From the NCBI RefSeq assembly GCF_026683955.1, contig NZ_CP113343.1, positions 1,984,001-2,048,000 on the forward strand: DNA of 64,000 nt, given 5' to 3'. The DNA comes from Arthrobacter sp. MMS18-M83 (lineage in GTDB: Bacteria; Actinomycetota; Actinomycetes; Actinomycetales; Micrococcaceae). Under the pieces are notes generated by a model. The model saw only the letters and a program-made list of their open reading frames with translations. It ran no database searches and was not told where the DNA came from. This document shows positions 9,708 through 17,566 of the stretch, in pieces. Both the position numbers and the translations under genes were made by a program. Every line of letters begins with the position of its first letter. The stretch's first letter is position 1.

Positions 9708-12047
9708 TCAGATACCCACCGTCTCGGCGGCAGCTTCCCCGTGATTGGCCGTTTCTCCGTGCTTGACGAACCGGACCGTCATGGCCTTGTAGCCGGGCGT
9801 GTTGGATTCACGCGCCACGAGTTCCCGGTGCACTAAGGCGTTGGCCTCCGGGAAGTACGCGGCCGCGCAACCCTTGGCTGTGGGGTAGGCGACCAGCCGG
9901 AACTTGTCCGCCCGGCGTTCCGTTCCACCGAAGATGGAGATGACGTCCACCATGTCCCTGTCTTCGAAGCCGAGTTCGCTGAGGTCGTCCTCGTGGACCA
10001 GGATGACCCTGCGGCCTTCGGAAATACCGCGGTAGCGGTCGTCGAGCCCGTAGAACGTGGTGTTGTACTGGTCATGGCTACGGACAGTTTGCAGGATCAG
10101 GTGGCCGGCCGGGGCTTCAAGGTACTCCAGCGGGCTCACGGAGAAGCGTGCCTTGCCGATATCCGTGGCGAACGTGCGGGTGTCACGCGGTGGATTGGGA
10201 AGCACAAAGCCGTTCTTGGTGCGGACACGCGCGTTGAAGTCCTCGAAGCCGGGGATGACCCTGGAGATGTGGTCCCGGATGACGTCGTAGTCCTCGGCCA
10301 TCTCCCGCCAGTCCACCGCATGATCATCGCCCAGGACTGCTTGCGCCATGCGTGCGACGATGACGGGTTCGCTGAGCAAGTGCTCGGAGACTGGAGCCAG
10401 GCGGCCCTGGGTGGAGTGGATGACGGACATGGAGTCTTCCACGGAGAGGAACTGGCGTCCGCCGGGGTGCTTGTCGTCCGTGTCCGTTCGGCCCAGAGTG
10501 GGTAGGATCAGGGAGGTCTTACCGTGCACCACGTGGGCACGGTTGGGCTTGGTGGAGATGTGAACCGTCAGCCCGGCCCTCTTCAGCCCTTCCTCCAGCG
10601 CCACCGTGTCCGAGCCGGCCGCGGCGAAGTTCCCGCCCATGGACACGAACACATCCACATTGCCCTGCTCCAAGGCGTGTTGGGTCTCCACGGAGTCGTA
10701 GCCGTGTGCCCTGGGCATCGTGAATCCGAACTCCTTGTCGAGGGCTGCGAGGAAGCCCTCGGAAGGCTTCTCCCAGATGCCCATGGTGCGGTCGCCCTGC
10801 ACGTTGGAGTGGCCGCGGACGGGGCAAGCTCCGGCTCCGCGCTTGCCGAAGTTTCCCTGGAGGAGGAGCAGGTTGATGATTTCCCGCAAAGTGTCCACGG
10901 AGTGGGGTTGCTGGGTCAGGCCCAGCGCCCAGCAAATGATGGTGCCCTTCGAAGCGGCCAGCATGCCCGCCACCTTGGTGATTTCGATGCGGCTCAGGCC
11001 CGTGGCGCGTTCAGTCTCGGCCCAGTCAACCGTGGCCCGGGCTTCCGCGTAGGCGTCGAAGCCATCGGTCTGCGCCTCGATGAAGGAACGATCGACCACG
11101 GTTCCCGGCTGCCGCTTCTCTTCCTCCAGCAAGAGGTGGCCCAGAGCCTGGAACAAGGCGAGGTCGCCGCCGACCTTGATCTGCAGGAATTCATCGGCGA
11201 TATCCGTGCCGCCGCCCACCACGCCGTTGAGCGACTGGGGATCCTTGAAGTTCAGGAGCCCGGCTTCCGGCAAAGGATTGACTGCCACGACCTTGCCGCC
11301 GTTGTTCTTGCAATCACGCAGGGCGGAGAGCATGCGCGGGTGGTTCGTGCCCGGGTTCTGGCCCACAACCAGTACCAGTTGCGCCTCGTGGATGTCCTCC
11401 AGGGAGACAGTTCCCTTGCCGATGCCAATGGTCGGGTTGAGGGCGCTGCCGGAAGACTCGTGGCACATGTTCGAGCAGTCGGGCAGGTTGTTGGTGCCGA
11501 GGCTACGGGCGAAGAGCTGGTACATGAAGGCTGTCTCGTTGGCCGTGCGGCCGGAGGTGTAGAAAACGCAGCGGTCCGGCGTCGTGGCATTAACGTGCTC
11601 GCCGATCAAGGCGAAAGCATCTGTCCAGCTGATCGGAGAATAGTGTGTCTCGCCGGGGCGGATGACGACGGGCTCGGCGATGCGCCCCTGGCTTCCCAGC
11701 CAGTATTCGGTCTTGTCCTCAAGCTCGGCAAGGGAATGCCGGGCCCAGAACGCCGCGTCGACCACGCGGGTGGTGCTCTCCTCGGCGATGGCCTTGGCCC
11801 CGTTTTCGCAGAACTCGGCGGGGCTGCGTTTTCCGGTAATGGACTCCGGCCAGGCGCACCCGGGACAGTCGAAACCGTCCCGCTGGTTGACGCGGAGCAT
11901 TGACTTGACGGTCCGGCTCACACCGGCTTGGGCCCAACCTCGTTCCAAAGCCACGGTGACTGCCTTGACACCGGCGGCGGAGCGCTTGGGCGGGTGGATC
12001 TGGAGGTCATCTTCATTGATGTCCTGCGCGGGAGCATGCCTGTTCAT
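9708..12047 (-). CDS. FdhF/YdeP-family molybdopterin oxidoreductase (putative formate dehydrogenase)
   Basis: This 779-residue single-subunit enzyme of the molybdopterin oxidoreductase family belongs to the FdhF/YdeP branch. The N-terminal DCPGCAWP stretch holds two of the cysteines typical of this branch. The middle contains CVFYTSGRTANETAF, NLPDCSNMCHESSG and ALGLTQQPHSVDT, which line the cofactor site. The C-terminal molydop-binding domain reads LQTVRSHDQYNTTFYG. No Tat signal is seen, so it is cytoplasmic. FdhD follows directly and cofactor-making genes lie upstream, so formate oxidation is the likely activity. Members of this branch have also been annotated as acid-resistance proteins, so the substrate is not proven. 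No partner electron-transfer subunit is encoded nearby. Confidence 0.92.
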   Translation of the reverse strand: MNRHAPAQDINEDDLQIHPPKRSAAGVKAVTVALERGWAQAGVSRTVKSMLRVNQRDGFDCPGCAWPESITGKRSPAEFCENGAKAIAEESTTRVVDAAFWARHSLAELEDKTEYWLGSQGRIAEPVVIRPGETHYSPISWTDAFALIGEHVNATTPDRCVFYTSGRTANETAFMYQLFARSLGTNNLPDCSNMCHESSGSALNPTIGIGKGTVSLEDIHEAQLVLVVGQNPGTNHPRMLSALRDCKNNGGKVVAVNPLPEAGLLNFKDPQSLNGVVGGGTDIADEFLQIKVGGDLALFQALGHLLLEEEKRQPGTVVDRSFIEAQTDGFDAYAEARATVDWAETERATGLSRIEITKVAGMLAASKGTIICWALGLTQQPHSVDTLREIINLLLLQGNFGKRGAGACPVRGHSNVQGDRTMGIWEKPSEGFLAALDKEFGFTMPRAHGYDSVETQHALEQGNVDVFVSMGGNFAAAGSDTVALEEGLKRAGLTVHISTKPNRAHVVHGKTSLILPTLGRTDTDDKHPGGRQFLSVEDSMSVIHSTQGRLAPVSEHLLSEPVIVARMAQAVLGDDHAVDWREMAEDYDVIRDHISRVIPGFEDFNARVRTKNGFVLPNPPRDTRTFATDIGKARFSVSPLEYLEAPAGHLILQTVRSHDQYNTTFYGLDDRYRGISEGRRVILVHEDDLSELGFEDRDMVDVISIFGGTERRADKFRLVAYPTAKGCAAAYFPEANALVHRELVARESNTPGYKAMTVRFVKHGETANHGEAAAETVGI

Positions 12048-12109
12048 GTCCCCATCATTGCAAGGCCTGTCTCTCTATTCCACCCGTGTCCATCTGGGAC
12101 CGGAAGTTC

Positions 12110-13522
12110 TCAGCCAGTCAGGGCGCTCCAATCCACTGGCCCTGACGAAACTTTGCGGGCGGATCTGGCGGGAGTTTTCTTGGTTTTGTCCTGCGAAGGC
12201 TTCGGCTGGGGAAGCGGCGGCCCCCACGGAAGGGGGAAGGCAGGCACAGGTTCCCCAAGTTGGACGCCGTGTGGCGGGACCACCATGACGCCGTCCGCAC
12301 TGGCGAGGCCGCGCATCATCCCCGGCCCCGCGTGCTGCGCCGGCGAGGCCAATCCGTACACGAACCTGAAGGGAAGCAAGCGGGTGCGCCCGGGGTCGGC
12401 GTCGAGCATTGCACCGCAAGGCACTTCCCCCACCTCGGACAGCTTGCCGTGACCCAGTCCCGCGAGCAGCGGTGCGCCGATCGTGAAGAGAACCATCATT
12501 GCCGCGAGCGGGTTGCCGGGCAGCCCTAAGACAAAGCGCCCGTCCGGCAACTCAGCCAGGACGCCGGGGTGTCCCGGCCGCATCGCAATGCCATCAATCA
12601 ACAAGCGACCGCCGAGTTCCGCAACTGCCCTCCGGAAGTGGTCCGTTCCCGAACGGCCCGTTCCCCCGGTGGTGATAACGACGTCGGCTGGTAGCGTGTC
12701 CGGCGACAACTCGCCTTCCTCGAGGCCCGCGAGCCATTCCTCGTAGGAGTCGCCCACTTTGATCTGATCGCCGCGGATCCCGCCAAGGAGTTCGACGACG
12801 GCGCCAAGCTGCGGCCCGAAGGTATCCCGCACCCTCCCAGGGGCAGGGACACCCGCGGTCACCACTTCGGAGCCGGTCAGGAGCAGTTTCACATGGGGTT
12901 TGCCCAGGACATCCAGTTCATCCCGGCCGGCCAGCGCGGCAAGGGCGAGGTGGGCGGGGTTCAGGACGACGCCGGACTTGATCAGGAGCTCGCCAGCCCC
13001 GGCTTCTTCTCCGGCGTTACGGATGTGTTGCCCGTTGCGCGGTTCGCCAGGCCTCGCGTTTCCGCCGAGCGCGAGGACAGGCAGGCCGTCTTCGTCGGTG
13101 GTCAGGATACCGCTTTCGCTACGTAGCACCGCCTTGGCCCCCGGCGGGATAAGGCCACCCGTGACAATAGGGCTCGCCTGATGCGGGGCCAGCCGATGGC
13201 CCGGCTCGGCCAGGATCCATGGGCCGCTGCCGTTGACAGCCCAGCCATCCATCGCCGAGGACGCATAGTGCGGCAGGTCCTGCAGGGCGAGGACATCGGA
13301 CGCCAACGTCCGGCCGACGGCATCCTTCAGCGCAACAGGTGCGGCGGGAATGGGCGTGGCACAGTCGAAGGCAAGCTGCCGGGCTTCCGCCCAGAGGTGG
13401 TCGGCGTGCGGGACATGCTCAACGTTCGGTGCCGGATCGGTCACGGCGGAAGGGTGCTGGTTCCCGGCGCCCAGGTCCTCGGCGCCCTGATTCTCGGCGC
13501 CCTGTTCAGAGGCATCTGTCAT
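12110..13522 (-). CDS. moeA: Molybdopterin molybdenumtransferase MoeA
   Basis: MoeA inserts molybdate into adenylylated molybdopterin to make active cofactor. The 470-residue protein has the MoeA core: LPHYASSAMDGWAV (the conserved DG-A loop), IVTGGLIPPGAKAV, VKLLLTGSEVV, VITTGGTGRSGTDHFR and FVLGLPGNPLAAMM. Two extensions are unusual. The first 25 residues are a low-complexity stretch with repeated Glu-Gln/Asn-Gly-Ala words, and the last 50 are Pro/Lys-rich. The ATG overlaps the stop of the DUF6457 gene by 4 bases. It is downstream of mobA and upstream of the oxidoreductase it presumably serves. Confidence 0.95.
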   Translation of the reverse strand: MTDASEQGAENQGAEDLGAGNQHPSAVTDPAPNVEHVPHADHLWAEARQLAFDCATPIPAAPVALKDAVGRTLASDVLALQDLPHYASSAMDGWAVNGSGPWILAEPGHRLAPHQASPIVTGGLIPPGAKAVLRSESGILTTDEDGLPVLALGGNARPGEPRNGQHIRNAGEEAGAGELLIKSGVVLNPAHLALAALAGRDELDVLGKPHVKLLLTGSEVVTAGVPAPGRVRDTFGPQLGAVVELLGGIRGDQIKVGDSYEEWLAGLEEGELSPDTLPADVVITTGGTGRSGTDHFRRAVAELGGRLLIDGIAMRPGHPGVLAELPDGRFVLGLPGNPLAAMMVLFTIGAPLLAGLGHGKLSEVGEVPCGAMLDADPGRTRLLPFRFVYGLASPAQHAGPGMMRGLASADGVMVVPPHGVQLGEPVPAFPLPWGPPLPQPKPSQDKTKKTPARSARKVSSGPVDWSALTG

Positions 13523-13806
13523 CCGGCGTCGGTTCCGGGGTTCGTGTAGTCGTTGGCGAGCGTGCGTGCCAGGCCCATGGCGGCGTCCATCGACGCGGTT
13601 TCCGTCGCTTGTCCCGAACCCGCTGCAAGTCCGGCCGCGAAACCGGCAATGAAGGTGGTCAGGGGAGCCGCCGGCCGAACTACGGAATGGGCTGCGACGC
13701 CCGCCAAGGACAGGATCTCGTTGATGTCGATCTCGACACCTTCAAGCTCATATGCTTGCAGCAGGCTCCTGCACCACTCCTCGAGCGTTTCTTCTTGGCT
13801 CTTCAC
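13519..13806 (-). CDS. DUF6457 small protein in the molybdenum-cofactor cluster
   Basis: This 95-residue acidic, mostly helical protein matches my recollection of the actinobacterial family DUF6457, which has no assigned function. It opens with a KSQEETLEEWCRSLLQAYELEGVEIDINEIL-like helix block, followed by AAHSVVRPAAPLTTFIAGFAAG, a small-residue helix. The start is GTG at 13806, preceded by GGAGGCGGATC, an excellent ribosome site. A much longer upstream open frame overlaps mobA and is not coding. The stop overlaps the moeA start. Its place between mobA and moeA points to cofactor assembly or quality control, which is inference. Confidence 0.85.
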   Translation of the reverse strand: MKSQEETLEEWCRSLLQAYELEGVEIDINEILSLAGVAAHSVVRPAAPLTTFIAGFAAGLAAGSGQATETASMDAAMGLARTLANDYTNPGTDAG

Positions 13807-13837
13807 GATCCGCCTCCAAAGTCCGATACAGCTTTTG

Positions 13838-14461
13838 TCACGGCAGGTCGCCGTCCACTCCAAGCGCCGCGGCATCGTCCCAGGTATCCACGTCATCGGT
13901 GGAGCCAGCAGGAACAGGTACGGCCAGCAGATCAAGCCTAGCAAGCAGGCGGAACACCGCGGCGTTGGCGAGGCCACCCTGTTCCGCAGCGGCCAGCACT
14001 TCCCGTTGCAAAGCAGAAAACCGATAGATTCCAAGCAATGGCTGTCTCCGGCCATCGGCGGATACGGCCATGGCCCCTTCCGTTTCCTCGTGTCCGGCAA
14101 GTTCCCGGATGAGAACCGGAACGGCTGCGCCCGCGAGGGGCATATCGCACGCCATGACGAGCACCCATGGTGCGGATGTTTCTTTTGCGGAAAGACCCTG
14201 GCGGGCATGCTTCTCGAGCGCAAAGAGTCCGGCTTCGATCCCCGCCGCCGGCCCAGCGAACGGAGGGTCCTCGCGGGCGGTCATGGTGCCATCCGGCAAG
14301 GTGCCGGGATCCGGCCCGACGACGACGATCCGCCCGGCCCCGTACGCGGCCGCGAGGGCGCGCTCGAGGAGCGTGGCGCCGTCGTACATAAGCTGGGCTT
14401 TGGGCACGCCACCGAGGCGGGAGGACTTGCCACCCGCCAAGATCACCGCATCAAAGTCCAC
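13838..14461 (-). CDS. mobA: Molybdenum cofactor guanylyltransferase MobA
   Basis: MobA attaches GMP to molybdopterin, giving the dinucleotide form used by formate dehydrogenases. The 207-residue product has the nucleotidyltransferase opening ILAGGKSSRLGGVPKAQL with the GTP-binding Gly-Gly and Lys, the metal-site VMACDMPLA, and a QPLLGIYR segment near the end. It lies 31 bases before the DUF6457 gene and 33 bases after the HNH nuclease gene. A bis-MGD enzyme is encoded in the same cluster, which fits the role. Weak identity in this family makes confusion with other nucleotidyltransferases possible, but the cluster argues for MobA. Confidence 0.92.
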   Translation of the reverse strand: MDFDAVILAGGKSSRLGGVPKAQLMYDGATLLERALAAAYGAGRIVVVGPDPGTLPDGTMTAREDPPFAGPAAGIEAGLFALEKHARQGLSAKETSAPWVLVMACDMPLAGAAVPVLIRELAGHEETEGAMAVSADGRRQPLLGIYRFSALQREVLAAAEQGGLANAAVFRLLARLDLLAVPVPAGSTDDVDTWDDAAALGVDGDLP

Positions 14462-14494
14462 CAGCCCAGATTACCGGGGGCGGGCTAAGTTCGG

Positions 14495-14995
14495 TTAGGC
14501 CGCCGATTCAGGCAGGAGGAAGGGATCCCACGCGGGCGCAGGTTTCTCAAGCTCCTTGATTTGCCAGATAGTCCCGGTTGGCGCCGCCGGAGTGAACCTC
14601 AGTTTCCAGCCCATTTCGGCCGGTGTGTGGTCACTCTTGGCGTTGTTGCAGCGCAGGCACGCCGCCACCAGGTTTTCCCAGGAATCCGCGCCGCCCCTGG
14701 ATTTGGGGTGGACGTGGTCAATTGTGTGGGCTGCTTTCCCGCAATAGGCGCAACGGTGACCGTCGCGGCGCAAGACGCCGCGGCGTGTAACCGCCGTGAT
14801 CGCGTTGTACCTCGGCCGGATGTAGCGATTGAGCAGAATCACGGAGGGACGTCCGAGAATCTCCTGTGGCCCGACGACAGGCTCGTCGCCTTCGGCCACT
14901 ACGCTCGCTTTTCCGGTGAGCACAAGGACCAGCGCCCGGCGGAAGGTTACTACCGCCAGCGGTTCATATCCAGCATTCAGAACGAGTGTGCGCAT
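14495..14995 (-). CDS. HNH endonuclease
   Basis: This 166-residue protein carries an HNH nuclease domain. It opens with VLNAGYEPLAVVTFRRAL, found in a widespread actinobacterial family. The zinc and catalytic segment reads CAYCGKAAHTIDHVHPKSRGG, then WENLVAACLRCNNAKSD: two CxxC pairs with the DH and N residues of the HNH fold. The family is very common, single-copy and chromosomal in actinobacteria, so it is more likely a housekeeping protein than a phage or restriction enzyme. It lies just upstream of mobA with a 33-base gap and may share its transcript. Confidence 0.93.
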   Translation of the reverse strand: MRTLVLNAGYEPLAVVTFRRALVLVLTGKASVVAEGDEPVVGPQEILGRPSVILLNRYIRPRYNAITAVTRRGVLRRDGHRCAYCGKAAHTIDHVHPKSRGGADSWENLVAACLRCNNAKSDHTPAEMGWKLRFTPAAPTGTIWQIKELEKPAPAWDPFLLPESAA

Positions 14996-15271
14996 GCACG
15001 TACCTCTTCACGGCCGCACCCGTCAGGGGCGCGAGGGCCGGCTGCCCTCTGCATGTACGGGCTGTGGATCGACATCACAAGAGTAAACACCCGGAGGCCA
15101 GATCAACGAATCCGTGGATGGGTTCCGGCGCTGCGTCGGGCAAAGTTCACGTACCGGACATGTGGCGGGAACTTTCAATTGTCCGGGAGCAGCGGCTGTT
15201 GACGCTGCCGCGCGCCCGGAATCGACCGCAGCAGACCGTGGGCACGAGATGTGGCACATGCTGGTTAAACA
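14996..15271. other. Intergenic region upstream of the HNH gene
   Basis: This stretch contains the promoter region of the leftward HNH gene and ends at the terminator of the leftward NlpC/P60 gene. No coding frame with support, tRNA or repeat was seen. Confidence 0.5.
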
Positions 15272-15305
15272 GAACATCCCCGCGGGCGGACCAGCGGGGA
15301 TGTTC
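15272..15305 (-). terminator. Terminator of the NlpC/P60 peptidase gene
   Basis: GAACATCCCCGC (15272-15283) and its exact complement (15294-15305) form a 12-bp stem with a 10-base loop, 26 bases after the peptidase stop. On the minus strand it is followed by TGTTTAACC, a short U-rich tract. Confidence 0.85.
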
Positions 15306-15331
15306 CTGTGAAACTGTTCAGCAGAAGCTAT

Positions 15332-16087
15332 TTAGCCACCAACGCGGATGAAGACTGGACCGGAGCCGATGTTCACGCTGTACAAAGCAGTGGTGCCACC
15401 GTTCCAGCCGCCGTGGACGGCCATGCCGTTACCGACGTAAACAGCGATGTGGGCCTTGCCCATGCCGCCGTTCTGGTAGTAAACGAGGTCACCCGGCTGC
15501 GCTTCAGCAGCACTGACCGTGCGGCCGAGGGACAGGTAGTCTGCCGGCCAACCGTGGAAGTTGATGCCAACAGCGGCCAGGGAGTTCGAAGCCAGGGCGG
15601 TGCAGTCCTGGGCAACGCCAAGCTGCGCGTAAGCTGCGGCGGCAATTGCTGCGCCCTTGCCGCTGGCAACCTTTGTGGCGGGGGATACAGCGGCGGAAAC
15701 GGAAAGCGTAGAGACACCCGTTGTTGCAGCCTTGGGAGCGGCAACAGCTTCCTGGACGGCAACCGGCGCTTCTACAACCGGAGCAGCTTCAGTGGAAACA
15801 GCCGGACGTTCGTACTTGATGGCGACGGAGGAGTCGGCCGCAATACTGGCTTGGGCGATGGACTGAACTTCCAGGGTGGAGGTCGCAGTGGACTCGCGGG
15901 GGACGTTGGTTTCGGCAGCGTTGGCCGCGATACCGCTAGTGAGAACCAGACCGGACGCAGCGGCGATAACTGCTGCCTGACGGCCTACACCACCGGCGTT
16001 GCTGCCGACGGTCTTAGCGATGACGGCAAGCGAGTTGGTCTTGGTGACCGCAGCGCGGTGGCGCGCAAGAGTAGTGCGTGAAGACAC
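15332..16087 (-). CDS. Secreted NlpC/P60 (C40) peptidoglycan endopeptidase
   Basis: This 251-residue exported cell-wall hydrolase should cleave stem peptides. The N-terminal 60 residues form a long signal region (basic start, then AAVIAAASGLVLTSGIAANAAE). An Ala/Val/Pro-rich linker of about 80 residues follows. The catalytic domain has the nucleophile in AQDCTALASNSL and the His in KAHIAVYVGNGMAVHGG. There is no LysM or SH3 domain. The start is GTG at 16087. A c-di-AMP riboswitch fills the leader, so expression probably falls or rises with c-di-AMP, which links turgor and wall growth in actinobacteria. A similar arrangement precedes the neighbouring M23 gene. Confidence 0.93.
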   Translation of the reverse strand: MSSRTTLARHRAAVTKTNSLAVIAKTVGSNAGGVGRQAAVIAAASGLVLTSGIAANAAETNVPRESTATSTLEVQSIAQASIAADSSVAIKYERPAVSTEAAPVVEAPVAVQEAVAAPKAATTGVSTLSVSAAVSPATKVASGKGAAIAAAAYAQLGVAQDCTALASNSLAAVGINFHGWPADYLSLGRTVSAAEAQPGDLVYYQNGGMGKAHIAVYVGNGMAVHGGWNGGTTALYSVNIGSGPVFIRVGG

Positions 16088-16104
16088 GTTAAGAGGCCTC
16101 TCCC

Positions 16105-16242
16105 TATGCCCGCGAGGTAAGCTGTCGGATTCGGATGGGAGTCATCCGGCCGCAATGCTTCCCGTAGGAAACAATTGCGACTTAACCCCAAGGTCATCGG
16201 TGAAGATGACCAAAAGTGGGTCCCCCGCCTCTGCCAGACGAT
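16105..16242 (-). promoter_or_regulatory. ydaO/yuaA c-di-AMP riboswitch upstream of the NlpC/P60 gene
   Basis: Read on the minus strand, the leader carries the family's conserved blocks: CGGGGGACCCA near its 5' side, TTGGGGT, and ATCCGAATCCGACAGCTTACC followed by TCGCGGGC at the 3' side, about 20 bases before the GTG start. This combination is diagnostic for the ydaO class that binds c-di-AMP. In actinobacteria it controls wall hydrolases such as this one. Confidence 0.9.
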
Positions 16243-16294
16243 GTTTTGCGAACGGAACCTCGGGCAGTGGCAGAGCTAGGCAATCCACCCGAGT

Positions 16295-16319
16295 GCATCA
16301 ACTCTCTAAAAGTTGATGC
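16295..16319 (-). terminator. Terminator-like hairpin after the M23 peptidase gene
   Basis: GCATCAACT (16295-16303) pairs perfectly with AGTTGATGC (16311-16319) around a 7-base loop. It lies 86 bases after the leftward M23 stop and just before the next riboswitch, so it would separate the two hydrolase transcripts. Confidence 0.6.
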
Positions 16320-16405
16320 GAGTTAGACGGTACAGGAGTTTTGGCTGAATGTCACATTCAGGTCACGGAGCGTGACAAGCATTCGAGAGACGTCCATCGG
16401 ATTGG

Positions 16406-17227
16406 CTACAGCCAGCCCAAGGGATCAACGACGTCGCCGTTGACCATGACTTCAAAATGGAGGTGGCAGCCGGTGGAGGCGCCAGTGGTGCCGCTCAAAG
16501 CGATGACGTCGCCGCGGTTGACCGTTTGGCCCACCTGGACGTTGAACGAGGATAAGTGGTTGTACGTGGTTTCCAGGCCGTTGCCGTGGTCCACCACAAT
16601 GCGGTTTCCGCCGCCATACGGGTGCCAGCCCGCAAACGTGACCTTGCCGGCTGCAGCCGCATGTACCTGCGTGCCGCACTGGGCCACGAAGTCCTGGCCA
16701 CGGTGGAACTCCCCAAGGCCTCCCGTAATGGGGTTCACGCGGTAGCCGAACGGCGAAGCCGTGGCGAGGGTGTCCAGCGGAGCCCCCAGCGTGCCCTTCG
16801 AGGATGACGTCTTGATGCTGCCGACGGACTGCGCGCTCAGGAGCTGCTTAAGTTTGCTATCAGGATCCGCCGTAGTGGAAACGGCAGCTCGGCTGAAGTC
16901 GATGGTGGCATTGGCCGCAGCGGGAATCTCGGCCTGAGTGCCTGCCGAAGCCGTGGAAGCCTGGTTCGATTCCGCAGCGGCCGTCAATGCGCCAGTACCC
17001 GGCATGGCCACCGTCAGGATGAGGCCCGTGGCGGCGAGGGCCACGCCAGCCTTCTGTCCCGCACCGCTCGCGGCGGCGAAATCGGCCATTTGCCGCAAGG
17101 GGCCCTTGCGCCGGCGCACTTCGCGATGCGGATCGCGGGGCCGATCGTGCGCAATGACTTGCATGGTCCGCAGCTCAGCAGTAGGACCGGACGCGCGTCT
17201 GCGGCCCCTCGTGTTCTGCGTGGTCAA
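16406..17227 (-). CDS. Secreted M23 family (LytM-type) metallopeptidase
   Basis: This exported zinc endopeptidase cuts peptidoglycan cross-bridges. The 273-residue product has a basic N-terminus, a hydrophobic export segment (AGVALAATGLILTVAMPGTGALTAAAE), a low-complexity linker and a C-terminal LytM domain. The zinc ligands are visible in EFHRGQDFVAQCG (His and Asp) and TGCHLHFEVMVNG (the HxH pair). The chosen start is TTG at 17227, six bases after GAGGAA; a shorter ATG start is at 17164. The upstream leader carries a second c-di-AMP riboswitch. Active LytM enzymes need all four ligands, and the fold appears intact. Confidence 0.92.
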   Translation of the reverse strand: MTTQNTRGRRRASGPTAELRTMQVIAHDRPRDPHREVRRRKGPLRQMADFAAASGAGQKAGVALAATGLILTVAMPGTGALTAAAESNQASTASAGTQAEIPAAANATIDFSRAAVSTTADPDSKLKQLLSAQSVGSIKTSSSKGTLGAPLDTLATASPFGYRVNPITGGLGEFHRGQDFVAQCGTQVHAAAAGKVTFAGWHPYGGGNRIVVDHGNGLETTYNHLSSFNVQVGQTVNRGDVIALSGTTGASTGCHLHFEVMVNGDVVDPLGWL

Positions 17228-17240
17228 AGTGTTCCTCTCT

Positions 17241-17422
17241 GGCAAGCCTGCGAAGTTAGCTGTCGGATTCGGGTCAGAGAGTGCATGGACCCGGTCCGCG
17301 CGGAGGACGCGAAGCACAGAGGGATCCCCCGGAAAGGCCCTGCGTTTTTGCACATCCGCTGCGGACTTCACCCCAAGGCTGTCTTTCGACCGCCACTGGT
17401 GGTTCCCCCGCTTCTGCCAGTG
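17241..17422 (-). promoter_or_regulatory. ydaO/yuaA c-di-AMP riboswitch upstream of the M23 gene
   Basis: On the minus strand the blocks GCGGGGGAACCACCA, CCTTGGGGTGAAGTCC and CCGAATCCGACAGCTAAC followed by TTCGCAGGC match the ydaO class. It is about 40 nt longer than the copy before the NlpC/P60 gene, mostly from a longer central variable arm (about 17275-17365). It ends about 13 bases before the presumed TTG start. Confidence 0.9.
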
Positions 17423-17566
17423 AATGGACTAATCCACCTGATCCGCTGGCAGAACTCGGCTTCGGATCAGGTAACGCTTTGGTATCGGCGTTAGTACTCA
17501 ACTATAGGGGATTAAACCCCCGCAGTAATAATTCCGTTATCTTTGCCGATCGCTTAGCCGAAAGGG

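Noticed and set aside
10524..11903. A long open frame on the plus strand opposite the oxidoreductase gene
   Set aside because: It is antisense to a well-supported gene with conserved motifs, and arises from GC-rich third positions.
13807..14223. A possible N-terminal extension of the DUF6457 protein
   Set aside because: It overlaps mobA in another frame; the GTG at 13806 has an excellent ribosome site.
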